Source: Eumeta japonica (Eukaryota > Arthropoda > Insecta > Lepidoptera > Psychidae). Taken from it: 64,000 nucleotides of DNA. The DNA is taken from positions 62,001 to 126,000 of the forward strand of contig BGZK01001025.1 of the NCBI GenBank assembly GCA_005406025.1, given 5' to 3'. This document shows positions 11,901 to 26,900 of this stretch, one piece after another. Position 1 is the first letter of the stretch. Each line of letters begins with the position of its first letter. The notes below the pieces were generated by a model that was not told where the DNA came from, searched no databases, and was given only the letters and a program-made list of their open reading frames with translations. A program made the position numbers and the translations under genes.

Positions 11901-14900
11901 GACAAGTGTAATGGCTTTGCGATGGGGCGACACGAGCATTCCTCATCGTCCATAGCGATTCGGTCATTTGATGCTCATAATCGATGGCGACACCAACACG
12001 GACCAAAGGCAATACGAACACGGCGCCTGCGCAGTCTCATCGTTGTACAGGGATTTTTTTTTTATTAACTTACCTACATGTGTAACGAAAAAGTACGGTC
12101 GTCACTCGCTTACCGCCCTTTGTTGCATACGCACAACGGATTGTTCGAGAATTGTAAAATTTCTATTATTCGCGATCATCAATAATATATTATTTCTAAA
12201 AGGTGTTTTTTTCTGGCACCCTAGATCTCATTCAATACTGCACCTAAAAAAAAATAAAAAAAATACCCAGTTGAAGCTTATTAATTCTACTTTATGCTAA
12301 AAATATGCGAAAATTCGAAAAAAAATCTCTTTGTTGATAAAAAACATCAAAAAACAATTTTTATAACACATGACAGAAGCGCCATCTGCGGGTTATTTAT
12401 AAACTATTTTATGTTGTGAATGTTTTTAAAAACACTAGATGGCGCGGTTGATTAACAATACCGTCGATTTTTTTTCAATTAACGGGTTTTAGCACGAGCG
12501 AAGCGAGTGTGCTGTACACTCTTGAGTTGAAAATTTCCAAGTATTAATTGATATAAAAAAATGAACGTAATAAATATTTGCAGTTCACAATATTGTGCGA
12601 AATTTTCGCAAGGGGCAGCTAGTATTATGTATTTGGACGAAAATCGTTTCATTATTCAAGAAAAAACGCCAAGGAAGGACGGACTTCACATCCGAGTCGA
12701 AGTTGAACACTAGACATCCTCTCAATTTCAATAAAATTACAGGAATACCATTGTAAAGTTTCAGAATCGCAGGTCAATACATGTTTTGCCTATTGAGATC
12801 TATATTTTTCAGTTTTCATATTGGAAGCCCAAGACGCGTCTCTGGCTCAGGACGTGGGCAATGCTCTGAGAGACGCGGAAATGTCGAGACGAGATTTGAG
12901 CGTCGCCGATTCCATAATATTTTTGGACAGGGAGAACGAGGAGGAAAGCCACGATCGACGTAAGTGATCTATCGAAGTATGCGCCAATGGTGAAGTGGCG
13001 AAATTCTCGCATCGCTATCGGCGCAGCCGCAGATGATAGCGACTGGCGAAAGTGTGGGTGATAGTGAATGGCGATGTCGAACTAAATTCGACTTGTATAA
13101 TTTTACTTTTGAGTGTCTTCATAAAAAAAATGTCGCTATCAGTTATGTTCCGTTATCTTTATTTTCATAATTTAAAATGGCGCCATATTTTCAGTGTGTT
13201 CAGAGTTGTCCAAAGGCGTATCCCTAATCGTCGACTTAAGTTGGTCGCCCTGGGAGGTAGCTCAAGAAATAGCTCGGGACTCCGGTCTCCCGATCTTGCG
13301 CGGTCAGCTCGGTCCGGAGCAGTTGGTGACGGCCCTGAACTCTTACTTGGAATTGAGGAACGCCACTGATATGGCGTTGATAATGCAGAGTGAGAGAGGT
13401 AGGTGTCGGTTTTATTAATATGAAATAATAGCTTTTTTAACAAGAAAAAAGTGACACCGACTTCATAAAATAAAACTACCTTCGAGGTGTATTCTATCGA
13501 AAAGAAAAAAAATAAATACCAGTTGATCCAGTAAAAAATTATACGTAAAAAATGCACTCGTTAAATTGTGGATCTACATTTTTTTATAAAATATGCAATA
13601 TAGACTACAATGTCAATTAAAACGTAAAGTTTTTTATTTACATTTCTAGTTTATATTTTTGTATTAATATGATTAATTAACTACGTCACAAAAAAAAATG
13701 AAGATTGCACACAAACAACACACACAGCGGTGGGCTTTAAACTCTCATTTTAGGCAATTAACATTTAACTGTTAAAGTTAAAACTATGTAATTTAAATTA
13801 TGTCGTTTTAACTTTATAATTGGCAGTTGATTAAGTTAGTCTTAAAGATATGGACATTTGTGACATTACATTATTTACCGACATTTTAATATATTTAGTT
13901 TTTTTTTTTAATTTAAACAGTTAATAGTTAACTGTTGCCAATGAGAGTTTGTATCGCACCGCTGATAGTGCAAGTAATGAATAGTTGGAAAGAAAAGCTA
14001 AAATATCTTAAACATCTGTAAAAATGAGAACTGAAGAATGTGTGGAAAAAAACAAAAAAAAAGTTTCAGAAAAATCTGAACAAAACGTCCAGAAATGTAA
14101 TTAATGATAATGCATGAGTATTGAATTTGAAAATCATGTGAAAAAGCTTTGTAAGATTCATTACAAAAGAGTTTTCGTATACGATGATATAGTTTAAATT
14201 ATAATGCAATTGAGTATTTTAATGTTTTTGAGGGCGCCGAAAAAAAAATTTTAACTACCACCCTAACGCACACGCAGATATTTATGGCCTGGATCAAAAG
14301 ATTTTCCATACTTTCGGAGACCTGAAAAAAGATTATGACAAAATGGAAGGGAATAATCTATTGAAGACTTTATTCATGTACATTGTGGTCAGCGTATTCC
14401 TAAAAGCACCGTAATTTTTATACAGTGCATGTGTCATAATGAATAGGGTTTAAATTGACTGGTGGACAAACGTAGAGGTCGAAATCCTATCTATTCATGG
14501 ATAGTTCTCTGTTTTATTCGAAAAAGTAGAAGTGTGTCTAAGAATGAACGCGCTGTTTGTCAAACGCGTCATGTACGCCAATAACAAAGCAGTCCTTGCG
14601 CCATCGCCGTGTGAGTTGCAGGAGATGGTAAGTAAAATGAATGTTCTGTTAGAAAAAAAATATATGTGGGTATATATTAAGAAGATTAAAGTCACGTATT
14701 TGAATAATGCGAAATCATGACTGAATACAATATGAATAGGAGGTAAGATGGAGGAGCGAATGAAAGTGTTTATCTATTTGAGTAGTAGTGAGTAGTCTTA
14801 GAGAAATATGATATATCTAAATGTTGAAGAAATAGTAACTATGGAAAGTGAAGCGAATGTGGCCTAGATTGCTGTTGTGAACACTAAAAGCCTTTGACGA

Positions 14901-17900
14901 CAGGCGCGTTCGACCATCTATAATGGAGTCTTAATGCCTACACTTAAATTTGTACGATATCGTGTGTAATAGAAAAAGGTAAGTAGAATCAGTATAATGA
15001 ATCTTTATATTTAACGGAGTCTTTAAAAGACAGAATATACAGAATAGTGAAGTCAGAGCCTGTAGTCTAGCTTGTAGCGTGATATCTCTATTTTTTTATG
15101 CCTCTCTCTTATATATACATCAATAAGTGACATTCCGTTCACTGACTGACTCAACACGAGAGCTCAGAAACTGTAGGTCCGATTGACTTGAGATTCGGCT
15201 TAATTACTCTATTCAGGACATAGACGCTCACTAAGAACGGATTTTACGCAAATCCTAGCTAAAAAAGTTCTATGCGGTGGAGCAGCGGGCAAAAGCTAGT
15301 ATCTTTTATAACGGAGAGTCATGGCTTAACTACCAGCACCAAGAAGACTGTCACCAAGAATATTCTTCCTCAGACGTAGACCGCGCCCTCTACACGCTCC
15401 TCGGCAAATCGAACATCCGCGTCTGGACGCACGCGGGACTCAACCTGGACGCCACTCGCATTTTGAAGAACATGAAACCGCAGCCCAACTACTACGCCAT
15501 TGTAGGCGACACACCGTTCATCATCGAAACATACAGAAGGGTTTGCTTTTGTTTTTCCATCAATGTGAATTTTCTTCAATTCAATTTGATTTTGTATTTC
15601 TTGCTGACTTTAATTTCCTCCCACGACTCCACTCTTCTCCATTCGTTTTTAAAATATTACTGTTACTTTTATTATAACTATAGACATATGCGATAAGTTA
15701 CATTTATATGATTTCTAATATTGTTAAAATTACTAATCCCAAAAGAAACAAACATTTTTAATATTTTATACTTGTAACTTGTGAAAAATCGAGCATACAC
15801 TTTTGAAAATAAATGATAGGTGACTGATTAAACAAACAATGTAAGCTCTAGCATGTGTAATATACATATTTTCAATGATTTATTATTACACTGGAACTTT
15901 TATATCCGTCCCCATAATTACAGGCTGTCAAAGAGAAGCTAGCGCGCTTGACACTAAGATGGAACTTGGTGTTCACCGATTATGAAGCGTCGAACCTGGA
16001 GCTGTCAGACCTGATACTTCCAACGGTACTTCTTAGCGGAGATCCACTGGAATGTTGTAAACTGTTGGGAAAATCAGAAGAATGCACTTGCCCATCCGAC
16101 TTTGATGTGCGTAAATTTAAACATTTCTAAACACTAAACGCTCACCAGAGAATTGTATATCAAAATATGTATATGAATCGCATAAAAGCAATACTTTCAA
16201 ATTACAGAAACAACATTATATACTGACAAATCTGATAGCGTACGTAATTGATACTTACATAAAACTGGACAAAGAATTGGACGAAGTGACCGCAAGGGTG
16301 TACTGCGATAAGATTGATGCTGTCAACTTTAATTCCACACAAGAAAGACTATTCAAACAATTCGGTGAAGAATACGCTATAAATAATGAGAGTGTTTTCT
16401 ATTGGGATGAAGAGAGGTAAGATTTTGCTTTTTATAATAATGATTCAGTATTTATTTATCAGTTACGTGTGATGCCTCACAGCAGATCGGCCGTTCGACA
16501 ATCTGAAATATATTAGAAAATACATTTTTGATAAATAAGTATGTCCTGGCATAAAACCAAAAGTTTACTCAAAATTAATTAAGTTTGGCATTCATGAAGC
16601 GGACTTTATAATTTCAACGTTTACTTGTAACCTTCATACTAGAAGTCGCGATAGCAAAAGGTGTCGAAGAGATTCTATCATTAAACCTTCGCTGTTCGTC
16701 TATTTATCTTTCAGCGGGCTGTATATCATGAACCGTAGTACTTGAACCGACAGACAGTTGAACTTTCCACAGAGTGTGTATTCATATTGCCGCTTCAACA
16801 GTACATCGTAAAATTAAAATTAATTTGCAAATAAAGGGGATTCCCAGTCCAGAAATGCGTTCTTTTTGCAACTAAGAGTCATGTGACTTTGCTGTACGCT
16901 ACAAGTTTTTAATTAATTACCTATTTTAAATAAATACGTAGTGTCAAAGTTTCTGCGGTGAGAAACCCTTTGTGCACATGTGCGATCCACACTTGACCGA
17001 TTTTTTTGTATTATTATTACCTTTAGACACAGTGGCGTAGCTAGCCTGGGTGTCACCCGGGGCGGATTTAAAGTGACACCCTAAAACTTAAAACTGTTAA
17101 GTTGCAGAAAAACTCTAATGATAAACAATGTTTTATATTACGTTGTGCATTTTTTGTGAATCAAAATTTGCGGTCGGATGAATTCGGGTGTCACCCCTAA
17201 ATGAGTGGCACCCGCTGCGGACCGCCCCCGCCGCCCTCCCCTAGCTACGCCACTGTTTAGACATATACTTCCAACTTTGAGATCAACCATAGCCGCAAAA
17301 AATTTGAATTGAGATATGTATATATATATATATATATATATATTATAAGGTTTATGATGATTGCGATGGTGGTGGGTCAGTCGTGGGAGCTTTGCTTTCG
17401 AGCCAGAAGGTAACCCATTCAAATCCCGGTCACTGATGAAATCACTGATGAATATTTTAAACTTCAGCCAGACCGAATCGCTCGTTCCGGAAGTACTTAT
17501 TACCATAGGCATTCATTTCGAAACATTGTCACCATATTTTATAATAGTCGCTTATAACTATGAAGATGTACTTGTATGATGGAGTTGAACTAGACATATC
17601 TAATCAAAAGGGCAATGAAAAAAAAAAACGACATACAAGCATCATGCCGGGTCATTACATAAAACCCATTTGCATATATTTCGAGCCTGATCTTAATAAG
17701 TAAAATTATTTAAGCGTTATCATAATTCAGTTTTTCTTACGATGGCCAAAAATAGCCATAATAATCCATATTCGTTTTGATTCGCAGTGCCGGTTTATTT
17801 TTGAAATCCAAATTCACTCTGGCAAAGTACAAAATGGAACCGGACGTCCAGAACTTAGCGATATGGTCTGCCGACGAAGACTTCAAGCTATTGCCGGGAG

Positions 17901-20900
17901 TAGCATTGGACACCATCAGAATGTTCTTTAGAGTCGGCACGACTCCAGTAAGTAAATTTTTATGCATTGCGTACCACTCTGACATTTGATAGCTTCATAA
18001 TAAATCACACTGTACTTGTCGCCTTAAGCAACAATTTTTCAAAGAACATTTCTATAGATTTCGTGAAATCACAGGTCACTAGGATTCATGAGACTATTTA
18101 GTTACATTTGTCATTACATTAGAGACTACCCGCGTATACATGCATGCATACTTTGGTTCTATGTCGTAATTAAAAAAAAAATAGGATCCTATTCTAAGTT
18201 TGAGGTGTAATTATTGTGTATAACTAGTGACTGTTATTACAAGTAATTTGTGTCAGTTTTATCGTTCATGGATGCTTAGTACAAAACATAAATTTATTTC
18301 ATGCGTTTACCCACCTTTGAAAAAAATAATTTATCTGCTACAACTCGTGGCGGTATTGATTGTGGTACTCTGAGCATTATTTTTCACGGTGGTCAGCTTT
18401 GATAAGCAATAAAAATGCTAATAAAAGTGTTACTTTTTATTAAAAAATACTTTTTAGAATTTTTTCATAATCATAAACATTTTTATAAAACATTTTACGT
18501 TGATGCTGCAATTAAATAGCGCCATCTATGTAATAACTAACGAAGACTAAAAATAATTTACCTTTGTAGAACGATTCTTTTGAAAAGGTAAACGCATCTT
18601 TTTGATTAAGATGGAGCCCCAAGTCAAAGAAAAATTTCACAGATGTTCATAAGAAATCAAATCTCGACAATTTTTAAAATGCAGTACGTGTTTCAAATAG
18701 TATGATTCATTATGCACTAATGTAAGTGAAAAACGATTTTATAATACCATGATAACAGATCATAAAGCAAAATGGCAATGTGAAAAGTGCATAAATAAAT
18801 CTCATGAAAAGGATAAATGCACGATAGAAAATTCATCCTTTGTCTACGTCACACTGAGAAATCGCTCTAACCAGTCTGGCGCTTCTGTCTCTATCCCCCA
18901 TGGGTGCTGATGTTTCTGCAGATCTGGTCATATAAATGCGTCTTCTACGAGAAGAGATGAGAACCGCTCGAGCCGAAATGCAGGAGGTCAGGAGTGCCAT
19001 ATCAAGTCTTACATCAGCTATTGGCGCCTGTAATGACCGCATCAGGGATCTGGCCGCACGTGTGTAGGTAATAGAATCGCGTTAGTGCCAGTAAGTTACC
19101 AATGATGTATCCTTTGATCAGAGCTAAATAACCGCGATCAGGTTATGCTCTGTAACGATTTGGAGGTTGCAGGCATTCCGGAAGAAAGTTCGACGAAACG
19201 AAAGTTCTACGCACCTTATACTCAGTGTTGCCACTAAATTGGGTGTCAGTTTAGATGAGCGGGACGTCGTCGGTGTCGAGCGTGTTGGTATGATTGGGCG
19301 TACCGGACTCGAGGGGCTCGGAGCGCCCGCGCCCGTTAGTGGTGCGGCTGGCGCGCCGTGTGCACCGCGACCAGCTGCTGGCACCGGCCCCACTAAAGCC
19401 GGAATGGGACTTTCGTCCGATGAACGTCGCTTATACGTAAATGAAAGGCAATATAACCGACAGATCTTCTATAGGGCGCACAGAGATTCACTGAAGGCTA
19501 ACTGGAAATATGTTTGGACCAAGGATGGAAAAATATATTCCCGGAAAGAACACGGAGCACCGCGATATCGTCTACGCGCACTGAGACCGATATTGAACAA
19601 ATTTTTGGGAAAAAATAATGTTTGAAGGATTTTTTAGAAAATATTGTTTTTTCTTATTCATTAGGTTACTGACGTTTCGGATTGTGCTACAATATTTCTA
19701 TTTTATTTATTTTTATAAGTTAACGAAATTTTAGGATATTTTTTTGTATATTGTATTTATGTACTTTAGTGACCTTCAATCAAATTTTGCTTATTTCTGT
19801 TTCATATTTTAATAATTATTGTTACCTCTGTTTTTACTTTAATCGAATTAATTTAATTTTAATGAAAATTTGCCAAAATTCTGAGTTAACTTTTTCATAC
19901 AGCTATAAACTACACAACGACATTGATATCATTATTAGGATGTTTAAATATTTTTTTTTTAAATTATGTCTAAGATTTTTCTAAAAGTTTCTTCTTTATA
20001 ATCCAGCATCTTGAGGCAGATATCATGATGAACTTCTAATGGCAGTGTTACACCACCCTGTAGATATTTTGGCAATAAATAAAACGTGACTGCGGCTTGG
20101 TGAGGAGTATAAAGCGCCAAATATACCCAGGGCAACTCTACAAAGCGTCCCTCGCCCCACCGACGTGTACCGCGGGCGCGGCGGTGGACTCGTTCCTTAT
20201 GTTAGGAAGGGTTTGAATGTGAAAATCTGTAAACACCCCAGAGAGTTGACCAGTTGAACAGTTTTGGATAAAGTTTAACGTCAGTGGGAACAAAATTGTG
20301 TTAGGCACAGCGTACCGTCCCCCCGGGCTAAATGTAGATATTTTTCTAAATGCTTTGGTGTATTCCGTAAACGCTTTATGGGATTACAATCATTTGATAC
20401 TGCTCGATGATTTTAATATTAACTGATTGGATCCAAATAGTGAAAACTTTATGAATTTTTTTGATTTTTTCAAACTTTTTGATTTAGAACAAGTGGCTTT
20501 CTCGCCGACCCATTTCACTGAATATAATAAATCTCTTTTAGACGTTATATACACCGATGCTCGGGTTAAAAATGTTACAACCGAAGTCATAGGTAGCAAA
20601 AAAAAAGAATCATGCGTTTATCACTTGTGAATTTAACTTTAAAAAACCACGCCTATATACCAATTTTATTAGCTATAGGCCTCTTAAATATATTAATTTG
20701 ACTAATTTTAAAAGTGACTTAGAAGTCGTTCCGTGGCATAATTGTTTAAGTAATACGTATAAGGTTAGTGACATAGTTTTTCTTTTTAATTATTAAGTTA
20801 CAGGGTTATTCGATATCCACGCCCCCTTTCAAACCGTCTCAATAAAACAACACTCTTTTCCTTGGGTGATGGAGAATAATAAACTTATAATGCGAATTAG

Positions 20901-23900
20901 AAATGATGCACATTTGAAATATCTCAATACCAAAAAGGACGCGCACCTGAATTACTATAAAGATCTTAAAAAATTGGTTAAATCATCTCTTGGTAGCAAA
21001 AAGCGGGCTTATTTTAGACAGTATATCAATAATAACATAAGTAACTCGAAAACATCATGGAAAAATCTGAAAACAAATGTGCTCCCTCCAACGTACAAAA
21101 TAGAGCTTCCTATCCATTTTAGCTCTCCTGAAGAAACAAACAAGCATTTTCTCACTCTACCTGGATCTAGTCAGGTTAATATATCAGATTTAACCTATTT
21201 TAAATTTTACAAATTTAATAATTCTGCTTTTAGTATCAAATGTGTAAACCAAACAGATATCTCTAAGATAATTCGTTCCCTCAAATCGAATGGTTTGAGC
21301 ATTGACATGATCTCCTTAGACATGCTTCTGGTAAATCTAACTAAATCCTTAGATAAAATAACTTTTGTTGTATTGTTGTATTAAATTGTAAATAGATCGA
21401 TCTATACGTCAGCCTTTCCGCGTCAGTGGAAGACGACAATCATTCGGCCTTTAGCATAAAATTCAAACCCTTCAACTTATAAAGATCTTCGACCGATCAG
21501 TATCTTGCCCTGGTTGTCGAAAGTTAATGAGAAGGTCATTTATTTGCATCTTACCACTTACTTGGAAGCTTAAGGCATACTCCCGCAGGCCCAGTCCGGT
21601 TTTCGCAAAAATCGAAGCACTTCCACTGCTCTGATAGATATTTGTAGCAATATTCAACTTAATGTTTCAAAATTTCTAAAAATAACCGCGAGAGAATTAA
21701 AAAAAATAAACCCAATTATTACCCATATTTTTCGTCAAAATCGCCTTATTTCTTATTCTCCAGGCCATACCATGGACAATGCCGAAAATAGATCCGGACA
21801 CAGGAGAACCCATGGTCAACGAGGACGGGCATCCCGTTTACGAAGGATACTGTATTGATCTCATCGAGAAAATTTCCGAGGTATATTCGTTCAAAATCTA
21901 TGCTTCAACTCGGGTCAAATAAGAGTTTATTATGGTCTGATAAAAGAAAACCACTGTCTATTTCCAGCAATACGGCGGCTTCGGATGAATCCGTTCCATC
22001 TTTTAATGGTTTCTTTCTTTAGTAATAAGTACTTTGAGCACTGAGATTGATTGTTAGAACACTGTTGATGAATACTTTGACCGTAGACTATAATAACGAA
22101 GCCCCAGGTCTATAATCAGTCAGTCGATGGTAGGTCGATCGGCGAAAGACGAACCGCATTTTGAACTCTTCAACTGACCGCCTCAATCAGCTATAGTAGT
22201 ATTCAGATGTGCCATCTTCACCCATTAGCTTTGTAGAATAAATGAAAGTTCACAAGCACGATGGCAATGATAAACTTCAAATAAAAAGCTTAAAGCAAAA
22301 GCAATAAAAAGCTCATACAGCTCGAATGAGGTTCATTGCGGTTGTGATAGATCTAAGCTAAATTGACGATTGGTTGCTGCAGTGGAGTAGTTGTGGTGGT
22401 AATTGCTTCAATTTCAAGGATAACTACATCAAGTATATGCAGAGTTTTTGCTATCATGTAGACGGATCTTACCGAGAGAAATAATTTAATTCTGTTGGGT
22501 TTTCAATTCATATTTTCTATTTGCACGTGCCGGCGATAATCCCTTCAGGAATTTCCGGACGTTGTCCCGCGCAATCCCGCACCCTGCGCGGTGGCGTTTT
22601 TTTTAATATTCACAGAAATGTACATTTAACGAATGTTATTGCACATGCGTATGTTAATATTTAGTTTAGTAAATATTTTTACCTAATTAATAAATTATAC
22701 CGATGACGCTCCGTTTGCGACTGGTGGCGCGATTTGGCATCCTATATTTTTATATTACCTTTCCTCTGGTTTCAGGTGTGTGTGTATATATGTGTATGTA
22801 TATATGCGTGTGTATATAAACGATATGGAAAATCGTTTTCGCCTTAGTTATTTTCAGAGCGTCATCTGTTAATAATTGAAGGAAACACAAAAAGCATATA
22901 CTTTATTACGAGTTTTGCAATTAAGAGAGAGTATATATTTTTTAAAAAATATGAAAAAATAACAAAGAGATAGACTTGTTGGTAGCATCATTGGTAATCA
23001 TTACATTGGTCACGCACAAAATCTCATTTATAGTTATTTCTCGGGTACAGCATTAACTGGCTTAGTTCAGAATTGCGCACCGAGCTCGAGCAGAATTAAG
23101 TTCAGAAAAAGAAGAAGAATGATTATCGATACTGAATATAACAAACGACATAATAGTTGTACTATGAAATTAAGTTAATTCACTTAATTTCATACTACAA
23201 CTGCAGTGTAATTACACTGCCTTTTTGCTAATTACAGGTCTTGGAATTCGACTACGAAATAATAACACCAAAAAGTGGCACTTTTGGCAGAAAGTTACCC
23301 CCAACGGCACTTGGGACGGCGTCGTGGGAGACTTGATGACGGGAGTTCGTATAATTTGATATTAAAATAGGTTAAGAATATAGCCGACTGTCATTCTTCG
23401 CTTTCTCTCCTGACAGTAAGAGTATGTAGGTGAGACTTAAAATTTTTAGAACTGGCAACATAGAGAATGTAAAATAAAGAAACATATTTAAATTTTCAAA
23501 ATGAAACCCTTTACCAACCTTATTATGTATATTGCATTCGTCTATGATTTGATTTAATGATTTGAATTAAGTTAGTGAAATAACTATTTATAAGTACGAA
23601 TGCTTATGTGAAATATTGCTGTAATCCTATATCTTGCCTGTTTAAGTAACTGCCTTACGAATGATCTTCTCATAATGTTTCTCAAGTACGCATACTGCGA
23701 GATGGGACCCTGGTGACCTATAACACAGGTACACTATACCCAACTTAGGCACCAGTCTCTCACAACCCTAGGATAATCATTTAATTGTAAAATGTACTCT
23801 TAGAGACACGCTGCCTGATTGTGGTGAGAAATAAACTATTTTCATTATTTTGAAAATTAGGGCCAATAAGAAAATTGTTTGTCTGACAGCACTATGAATG

Positions 23901-26900
23901 TCACGCGACGAAATTTTCGCACAATGATTTTCTGACTTTCGTTGCCGTTTATGCCAACAATAAAGTAAAACAAACTTCACTTAGCCTCTTTTATGAAGAA
24001 GCTCCATCCCTTGCCACTGTTTATGACTGGATCAACAAGTTCAAGCGTGGTTGCACTGATCTGACTGACGACCTGCATGAGGGACTTCCTTCTACAGTAG
24101 ACTGAAGACAGCATCAGCGCTGTGCAGCTCATGATTGAAACTCATAAAAGATACCAGCAGATGTGAACAAGCTTAGGTATAGGTATGAGTCAAATACATT
24201 TAACCCTTCGTGGACATTTAGCGGTCAGGAAGTTTTGTATTCGGGTACCTCATAATTTGACGGAAGCTTAACATTTAATAATGAACGTTACATTTTTATT
24301 AAACTATTATGGACGTGTGGTCTCACACACCGCTGTCTTTAAAAGCCGAATTCTGTCTAATTAAGTAAGTATTGTATCAGTTTTCGTTTTTATTCCTTTA
24401 AGCGAGTTACCAAATGTAAAGAAAATATGTAATTTTAATGAATATGTAATTATTTTAAACTAAAATGTAACCATTTAACAGTCAAAGGCATTTTTCAAAC
24501 TTGTTTACTCGAGATCACTTTTTTTAAGAACATTATCTAAAGAAAATTACTTTTTCAAACAGTTTCACTAATGTTACAATAAAAACATAAAGAATAAAAA
24601 AAATATAAAAAAAACGTAACATTAATTTCTTTCACATAATTGCTCCTTTCCACCAAGACGATAGTAACAACAGATTTGTTTCACTATTGACTCGTTTTAT
24701 AACGTAATATAAAAAACTATATTAGTGAAGTATCTTAAGATTTTTTTTTCTTGTTGTATAATAACGTCAAAGCTTTTGATCAGTTTTCAATTTCAACTTT
24801 TTCATAATCTCGTTCTCAAATAATTCTACATTAATTCACAGGTAAAATTTTGTTATTTAAGCAATGTATCACACCACAGGAAACCGACTTGGCCGTGTCA
24901 GCTCTGACCATGACAGCGGAGCGGGAGGAGGTCATAGATTTCGTCGCACCGTATTTCGAACAGACTGGAATACTGATAGGTTAGTGTTCAAATCAGAAGT
25001 AGTAGATTTTACTACGATAGACTTCACTGTGTCAGGGTCATGCTGTGGCCCACTTAGCTCCAGAAGGACGGTTCCACTGGTGGAACGCAACACTCTAGCA
25101 GAATACGGAAGTGATGTAACAGCTTCCGCAGTAGCATTTCGTACAGTGAGTGAGAGTTCCGGCGTTCCACTCCGCCTTCTGTCCTTTTCATCCCCCCCTC
25201 TATTACATTACAAGAGGCCGGCAACGCCCTGCGGTTGCAAATGTTCGTGGGCAATGGTGACTATTTACACTCTGATGGCTCACTTACAAGATTGCGCGTC
25301 GATTATATTATAAAAAAAGTTCTACCAAGGCTTAGCATGACATCCTAGAAAAGTCTCTCTATAGATTTGTTTTTTTTGCGCAAAGTAATCAATGACGACA
25401 ATATAAAAAGACTATTCGCTGAGTCATACTAAGCCCATTAGTATAGAAATATGTCCTGTATTTAATCGACAAAGGTTATTTACTCTACAAAACTTAGTGA
25501 AAATTAAAACTATATAAAACAATATAAATTCCATACCTACTTCATTTATGGTAGACGCAGCTGATCGATAAAAAATTTCAAATAATGTTGGTATATACAG
25601 TTTTGTATACAATATCAGTCATACCAATTTTCATATTATGTAATGCCTATTATTTTAATAATATATTATATTGGTGCACGGTAAATCAAATTCGTAAGCT
25701 TTAGATATAAATTTATTGAATTATAAATTGAAGAATTTATAATTTATAATCGGTTGCTACTCATATGGGAAGAAATGAGTAGCAACCGATGGAAATTTTA
25801 ATGTACATCGACAAATTAAAGGTTTTCTGGCAACCACCACTAAACTAATTAAAAGAACAAAGAAAGATTTGAATTGTAGTATTTTACTAAAACGAACAAT
25901 ACGGACAAAATCGTTATCTGTACGCCGCTACATCACATGCACCTACATCTATGCAATATGCAATATGTCGCTCTATCTAGTGTGATACATCTAAGTGTAG
26001 TTAGCCAAAAAATTAGCGAAACATGAAGCTAAAGTTTTTATATAGAAGTATTGCCTATGACAACTCTGACTGTACTGTTTAAATATCTTTAGAGATAAAG
26101 AGCATCTTCCAACTAGTTCCTACTAACACAAATTACATGATATGACGTTTCAGTAATAAGAAAACCTACAAGAAAGACCTCGTTATTTAAGTTCATGACC
26201 GTGCTGAGGACCGAGGTGTGGTTGAGCATCGTGGCCGCTTTGGTCTTGACCGGCTTCATGATCTGGCTGCTAGACAAGTACTCGCCTTACTCTGCAAGGA
26301 ACAACGCTGAAGCTTACCCCTATCCATGCAGGTGACTTATTTTTGTACATGTCATTATTGAACTTGCTAACTAATCTGAAGACCATGATATATTTGAAAA
26401 TCATAAAGATTTTGGTCTTGACCGATTTCATGATCTGGCTGCTGGACAAACGCTTGTCTTATTTTGTGAGGAGCAACGCCAACGCTTACCCCTATCCATG
26501 CAGGTGAATTGTTTTTGTAGATCTCATTATTTAAGTTGCTAACTAATCTGAAGACCATGAAATGTTTGAAAATCATAAACATTTTGGTATTGACCGATTT
26601 CATGATCTGGCTGCTAGACAAACGCTTGTCTTATTTTGTGAGGAACAAAGCCGACGCTTACCCCTATCCATGCAGGTGAATTGTTTTTGTAGATCTCATT
26701 ATTTAAGTTGCTAACTAATCTGAAGACCATGAAATGTTTGAAAATCATAAACATTTTGGTATTGACCGATTTCATGATCTGGCTGCTGGACAAACGCTTG
26801 TCTTATTTTGTGAGAAGCAACGCCGACGCTTACCCCTATCCATGCAGGTGACGTATTTTTGTAGACCTCATTATTTCAGTTATTGACGATTCTAAAAATT

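Noticed and set aside
13165..13557. Minus-strand 130-codon frame across exon 3
   Set aside because: The exon reads correctly on the + strand with matching splice phases. The reverse frame is a shadow.
15277..15373. Exon 4 of Ir8a beginning further upstream in the open frame
   Set aside because: The upstream part is the end of a repeat (gcgggcaaaagctagt). The acceptor at 15371-15373 gives the right phase.
19167..19625. An independent host gene of 152 codons
   Set aside because: The sequence has the end motif of LINE ORF1 proteins and lies in order with endonuclease and RT pieces.
26367..26621. Minus-strand frame of 84 codons
   Set aside because: Produced by the tandem copies of exon 11 read in reverse.
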